A stretch of DNA of 64,000 nt from Nitrospinaceae bacterium (GTDB lineage Bacteria; Nitrospinota; Nitrospinia; Nitrospinales; VA-1), in NCBI GenBank assembly GCA_021604505.1, contig BQJC01000002.1:310001-374000 (forward strand), given 5' to 3'. Both the position numbers and the translations under genes were made by a program. Shown here in pieces: positions 58,931 to 64,000 of the stretch. How positions within the stretch are numbered: position 1 is the first letter of the stretch; each line of letters begins with the position of its first letter. The notes under the pieces are model-generated. The model did not search any database and was not told the DNA's origin. It worked only from the letters and a program-made list of their open reading frames with translations.

Positions 58931-59254
58931 TCAGGTATTGGGAAACAATCCGGGAATTTTGATTCCGCCTGTCAGCCGGGTCATTTCTTCCTGAGCCAGT
59001 TCTTTGACTTTTCGATGGACTTCGTTCATGGCCGCAAGCACCAGGTCTTCTAACACCTCCCGGTCCTGCATATTGATGAGTTCTTCATCAATTTGAACCG
59101 ACAGGATCTGGTGAATCCCGTTAGCGGTGATTTTTACCATGCCGCCGCCTGTGGATACCTCGACCGTTTTGCCGGCCAGATCTTTCTGGATATCGGCCAT
59201 TTTCGATTGCAGTTCTTTCGCCTGTTTAAAAATCGAGCCCAGATTATTTTCCAT
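58931..59254 (-). CDS. YbaB/EbfC nucleoid-associated protein
   Basis: 107 residues, the usual size. The family core is IFKQAKELQSKMADIQKDLA, GKTVEVSTGGGMVKITANGI and VLEDLVLAAMNEVHRKVKEL, followed by MTRLTGGIKIPGLF. The protein binds DNA as a dimer and is almost always encoded between dnaX and recR, as here. It starts 33 bases after dnaX ends and is separated from recR by a repeat. Confidence 0.95.
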   Translation of the reverse strand: MENNLGSIFKQAKELQSKMADIQKDLAGKTVEVSTGGGMVKITANGIHQILSVQIDEELINMQDREVLEDLVLAAMNEVHRKVKELAQEEMTRLTGGIKIPGLFPNT

Positions 59255-59287
59255 GGTGTGTTTTTCGCATAAAATTAATTTTGGACT

Positions 59288-60916
59288 TCAGCGTGTAACC
59301 ACCCCGCCAAAGATATCGAGAGCTTCCCGGATGATTTCGGATTCGGCGATTTGACTCTTATCATTATAGTCATTCAGAGTTTTTTTTTCTTGGCCGTTTT
59401 TCACTGGCGCATTACCAGGCTCTGTTTTATTTTGTGTTTTCAAAGAAAGCTGTACCTGCACCGCTCGCTGGCAAACCGCCTTCACCCCCTCCCGAATCGC
59501 TTGAATGCTTTCCTCTTTTTCGATCAACTCCTTGGTGTAAGGATCGGAAACACTGAGATGAATCGTTGAGTCAGTGAGTTTAATGAGTTCACACACCATG
59601 AGGTAATGCCCAAAAGAAGCTTTTTTCTTCACAATCTCCTTTTTGATATTTTCCCACGATCCCATCCTTGAGTTTTCTTCCGGATCTTCTCTGCTAACAC
59701 CAGGGCTGTCGCTCCTAAGCGGAGTTGACTCTTTTTTGGGCTGTGGCGTGATCACCAGCCTGTCTTCACTGACGGGCTCGCTTTCCGCCCGGTTGATGGT
59801 TTCAATCAACGCATCGATTTCGTTAAACGGGCGGATATCCGTTAAACGCAGGACCGCCATTTCAAACACCGCCCGCGAAAGAGAACTGCGTTTCATTTCC
59901 GACTCCGCACGGGAAAGAACGGTGAACATCTGTTGCCACTGATCCTTATGCAACGCCTGAGACTGTCGGGCAAGCACCGCAAAATCGCAGGTTTCAGAAT
60001 CGAGGATCGTCTCCGGCTTCTTAGCAACTTGAAACATCAAAAGATTGCGAATGGTTTCCACAAGATCACGGCAAAAGAAATTCAAATCCTTGCCTGAATT
60101 GGCGATTTGCTGAACCTGTTCGATGAGCGCCGACGGGTCGCCTGCGATCAAATGGTCCACAAACGTTTCGAGAGCGCTTTGCCCAACGATACCAAGAACC
60201 GATTCGACGGAGCCTGGCGTCACCTGTTTTCCGCTGAAGGCGATCACCTGATCGAGCAGGCTCTGCGCATCGCGCATACTGCCGGAGCCGGTTTTCGCAA
60301 TTTCGTCCAGGCTCTTCGGATCGATTTCGATGCCTTCATGCTTGCCGATCAGATCCAACTGTTGAATAATTTGTTTATGCGACAGGGGTTTGAACTCGAA
60401 GCACTGACACCGCGAAAGAATGGTTTCGGGAATCTTGTTCAACTCCGTGGTGGCGAAAATAAAAATCACCCTGGGCGGCGGTTCTTCCAAAGTTTTAAGG
60501 AGCGCGTTGAAGGCGCTCTTTGAGAGCATGTGCACTTCGTCGATGATGTAAACTTTATATTTTAGAGAGGACGCGGCATACTGGATGTTCTCGACAAGAT
60601 CTCGGACTTCCCCGACCCCGTTGTTGGAGGCTCCGTCGATCTCCTGCACATCGAGGCTGGTTCCCTCCTTGATCTCAAGACAAGGCGGGCAGGCATCGCA
60701 GGGCTCACAACCGTTCGGGTTCTGGCAGTTCAACGCTTTGGCAAGGATTCGAGCCGATGTGGTTTTTCCCACACCGCGGGTTCCGGAAAATAAATAGGCG
60801 TGCGACACCCGGTTGAGCTCGATGGCATTGATCAGGGTGCGGACGATGTGCTCCTGCCCGACCAGTTCGCTGAATTTCTGAGGACGCCATTTACGTGCAG
60901 AAACCTGGAATTCCAT
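59288..60916 (-). CDS. dnaX: DNA polymerase III subunit gamma/tau
   Basis: 542 residues. DnaX is the clamp-loader ATPase of the replicase. The N-terminus EFQVSARKWRPQKFSELVGQ then EHIVRTLINAIELNRVSHAY is typical. Walker A is SGTRGVGKTTSARILAKAL, the zinc module CQNPNGCEPCDACPPCLEI, Walker B YIIDEVHMLSKSAFNALLKT and sensor 1 FIFATTELNKIPETILSRCQ. Domain III follows. The C-terminal part is shorter than in E. coli tau. No slippery A-run typical of the tau/gamma shift was noted, but this was not searched exhaustively. Confidence 0.97.
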   Translation of the reverse strand: MEFQVSARKWRPQKFSELVGQEHIVRTLINAIELNRVSHAYLFSGTRGVGKTTSARILAKALNCQNPNGCEPCDACPPCLEIKEGTSLDVQEIDGASNNGVGEVRDLVENIQYAASSLKYKVYIIDEVHMLSKSAFNALLKTLEEPPPRVIFIFATTELNKIPETILSRCQCFEFKPLSHKQIIQQLDLIGKHEGIEIDPKSLDEIAKTGSGSMRDAQSLLDQVIAFSGKQVTPGSVESVLGIVGQSALETFVDHLIAGDPSALIEQVQQIANSGKDLNFFCRDLVETIRNLLMFQVAKKPETILDSETCDFAVLARQSQALHKDQWQQMFTVLSRAESEMKRSSLSRAVFEMAVLRLTDIRPFNEIDALIETINRAESEPVSEDRLVITPQPKKESTPLRSDSPGVSREDPEENSRMGSWENIKKEIVKKKASFGHYLMVCELIKLTDSTIHLSVSDPYTKELIEKEESIQAIREGVKAVCQRAVQVQLSLKTQNKTEPGNAPVKNGQEKKTLNDYNDKSQIAESEIIREALDIFGGVVTR

Positions 60917-60984
60917 TAGATCATCCTGAACGGTGGCAACGAACCACCATCAACGGTGGGATACGAAACAATCAAAAAACTAAA

Positions 60985-61095
60985 GGCAGAATTGTTGGGG
61001 AACTCACAGCACACAAGGGAAATTGCTACCGCTGCTTCCTTCCGGACCTGACGGGATTCGCAAAGCCATGTTGCGTGAGGCCCAACAAAACTGCC
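60985..61095 (-). ncRNA. ffs: Signal recognition particle RNA (4.5S type)
   Basis: The minus strand carries the SRP apical core gtcaggtccggaaggaagca then gcggta. The outer stem pairs ggcag...gttggg with ccccaac...ctgcc. The size of about 111 bases is that of the small bacterial SRP RNA. It lies between tRNA-Ser and dnaX, a common bacterial arrangement. Confidence 0.95.
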
Positions 61096-61203
61096 AATTT
61101 CATTTAATACTCTATGGAAAAAATGGAATCACAACCCATTTCATTCTACCATCTCAATTCAACAAACGCATCCAGCACACGGGAACCCGGTCCAGCGGGA
61201 TGC

Positions 61204-61294
<91 letters not shown>

Positions 61295-61418
61295 TCACGA
61301 TACGATGCTTGAAAATAGATTCAGATCAATCTGCGGCCAAATTCACTGTCCCTTCACTCTGCCGATAACCTCTGCCCTTGGCAACCCTCTCGAAGCGGAC
61401 ATTGGGTCCAGCGGCACG

Positions 61419-61513
<95 letters not shown>

Positions 61514-61583
61514 CAAGGGTTCGAACTCACTGGCTGCAACAACTCTTTCCTGCTTTTAAGAGGAGAAAAGAGAGAAATTTAAA

Positions 61584-61657
61584 TACGCCCAAGAGGACTC
61601 GAACCTCCGACCTACGGTTCCGCAAACCGTCGCTCTATCCAGCTGAGCTATGGGCGC
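61584..61657 (-). tRNA. tRNA-Arg (GCG)
   Basis: Acceptor gcgccca pairs with tgggcgt (G1-U72), with no CCA encoded. Anticodon stem acggt/accgt encloses ttgcgga, giving GCG. Bacteria usually read these arginine codons with ACG modified to inosine, so a G at the wobble position is less common. Confidence 0.93.
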
Positions 61658-61718
61658 ATGAATTTTGATTCTGAAAAAATTTTAACCGCGCTTGCGGATG
61701 TTTTTAATTCAATGTTTA

Positions 61719-62345
61719 TCAGGACACGCCCACAGGGATTTGGTCCTTAAGCTCCAGGGCATATTCTTCGTGTTCAAACGCATACATCGTCGGATACTTG
61801 GCGAAGGTCCAACCCTTGTATAAAGTTTTGCCGTTTTCTTCAACTACCAGTTGCACGGCAGGGTTGATCACTTTATTATTCATGGAAGTGTAAGTCCCCT
61901 GGTCCATGACGAAGTTTGGAAAAAATGGGCCAACTGTGACTTGGATCCCTGAATTTTCAATCATGAAACTCGAACCAATGGCAACCGTCTTGAGTTCATT
62001 TTTGCTTTCGTCAGCTTTGTATCGGACCAGAATCTTCACCGCTTTCCATTGCCCCTCCACCCCTTTTGGAACATAAACCCGGCGTTCCTGTTTTTCCGAT
62101 TCCTGGACATCCGGATGCCCGTCGATGGCGCCGCCGGAGCCCTCAGCCACCTTTTGGGTCGTTTTCGGAGCCTCGGTTTTACTTCCGGAACCTTCAGTCA
62201 GGGTGAAGCCAGGTGCGGCATCAGCGGGTTGCGGTGGTTCTGTATCGGCTGTTTCACTACAGGCCGATAGGAATCCTGCAAACAGGATCAACAAAATACC
62301 AAAGAAACGATTAAAATGGCAAACGCCAATGTGTGATCTCAACAT
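61719..62345 (-). CDS. DUF2155-like lipoprotein
   Basis: 208 residues. The signal GILLILFAGFLSAC has a lipobox (LSAC). A Pro/Glu/Thr-rich linker is followed by a domain from about residue 90: VYVPKGVEGQWKAVKILVRY, FMIENSGIQVTVGPFFPNFV, MDQGTYTSMNNKVINPAVQL and YKGWTFAKYPTMYAFEHEEY. These match the DUF2155-type periplasmic domain known from delta-proteobacterial relatives. Function is unknown. It is placed between tRNA-Ser (GCT) and tRNA-Arg on the same strand, the only protein gene in that tRNA run. Confidence 0.8.
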   Translation of the reverse strand: MLRSHIGVCHFNRFFGILLILFAGFLSACSETADTEPPQPADAAPGFTLTEGSGSKTEAPKTTQKVAEGSGGAIDGHPDVQESEKQERRVYVPKGVEGQWKAVKILVRYKADESKNELKTVAIGSSFMIENSGIQVTVGPFFPNFVMDQGTYTSMNNKVINPAVQLVVEENGKTLYKGWTFAKYPTMYAFEHEEYALELKDQIPVGVS

Positions 62346-62580
62346 GGTTTGTTCAACTCTTTAATTAATAAAGATGGGCTGTTTTCAAATTAATTCTTAC
62401 GGAGAAGCAAACAGGGTTCCAGGCCACTCCTCTCAACCATCTCTGTTCTGCCAGCTTGACGCTGAACCCCATTCTAACCTGCGATGAGTTTAACACCTAT
62501 TATAATGCAATAGTTTATTCCCTGGCATTCTTACCGCTCCTGAACGCACCGCACTCCTTAGGGGCATGAAGCCAGAATGC

Positions 62581-62672
<92 letters not shown>

Positions 62673-62836
62673 AAAAATAAACCCTTACCAACAAATCATC
62701 GCATCGGGAAAAACAGCTCAAATGATTGATTGGTAAAAGCTTATATAATCTTACGCGATGGCTCACACCCCTCCGGAATAAAGGCAACGGAAAGGCATCA
62801 CAAGAGTTTACCGCGAATCCGCCCTCCGCGAAGGAG

Positions 62837-62922
62837 TGGCGGAGGGAGTAGGATTCGAACCCACGGAACTTTCGTTCAACGGTTTTCAAGACCGCCGCCT
62901 TAAACCACTCGGCCATCCCTCC
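62837..62922 (-). tRNA. tRNA-Ser (TGA)
   Basis: Acceptor ggaggga/tccctcc with encoded CCA. Anticodon loop cttgaaa gives TGA. It has a long variable arm (ttgaacgaaagttcc). It is the first tRNA after serS, 80 bases downstream. Confidence 0.97.
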
Positions 62923-63002
62923 CCAAGAATGTTCTAATAGTTATCCACTTCACTTTAAATGTCAAGCAGGGTGTTTTCCCCTTTTTTCAGGTCGATGCAG
63001 GT

Positions 63003-64000
<998 letters not shown>

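Overview
The window looks like chromosome from a Gram-negative (diderm), flagellated, piliated bacterium of moderate GC. Signal-peptide and lipobox proteins, a hopanoid gene (hpnH), type IV pilus motor genes, flagellar hook genes and a Tat-exported MsrP fit a marine Nitrospinota-like or deltaproteobacterial-type lineage. That placement is inference from gene content and style, not from a marker-gene comparison.

Layout. 1-5.1 kb: housekeeping genes on the minus strand (frameshifted tlyA, xseB, xseA, folD) and an orphan GAF sigma-54 activator with a variant GAFTSA loop. 5.5-11.5 kb: three tandem TMTC-like membrane/TPR proteins. 11.6-15.2 kb: a divergent inositol module. One gene is a fusion of inositol-1-phosphate synthase and a CTP-type nucleotidyltransferase. 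The other is a CDP-alcohol phosphotransferase with a degenerate nucleotidyltransferase domain. Together they could make CDP-inositol and an inositol phosphodiester. 15.2-25.4 kb: tRNA-Leu, a phosphoethanolamine-transferase-like protein with an extra C-terminal domain, and a tightly packed five-gene minus-strand glycan operon (GH-GT2 fusion, ABC exporter, glycosyltransferase, YdjC deacetylase, SGNH hydrolase).

25.9-31.4 kb: assorted accessory genes, including a saccharopine-dehydrogenase-like enzyme, a winged-helix regulator beside a perfect palindrome, a His-rich exported protein, pentapeptide repeats, a secreted endonuclease I, msrP and a DUF115 flagellin-modification protein. 31.5-35.1 kb: fliK-flgD-flgE. 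35.3-44.6 kb: a type IV pilus and signalling run (SUMF1-like lipoprotein, PilS-like kinase, PilC, cNMP-binding protein, zinc-ribbon/receiver-like protein, two PilT ATPases, RodZ-like protein, PilF-like lipoprotein). 45-48.3 kb: two paralogous secreted proteins of an unrecognised family, TPR genes and a second pentapeptide protein. 48.3-57.9 kb: hpnH, a U32 protein, PEBP, cNMP protein, nuclease, an HTH/ATPase/STAS-like regulator, a second His-rich exported protein, an ECF sigma/zinc-finger pair and a small secreted protein built on three WYETED repeats.

58-64 kb: a translation and replication core on the minus strand: serS (5' end outside the window), all four tRNA-Ser isoacceptors, tRNA-Arg, SRP RNA, dnaX, ybaB, recR and tRNA-Asn, closed by a bidirectional terminator. 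The most interesting items are the inositol fusion module, the paralogous secreted pair, the WYETED protein, the two His-rich genes with matching promoters, and the serS/tRNA-Ser grouping.
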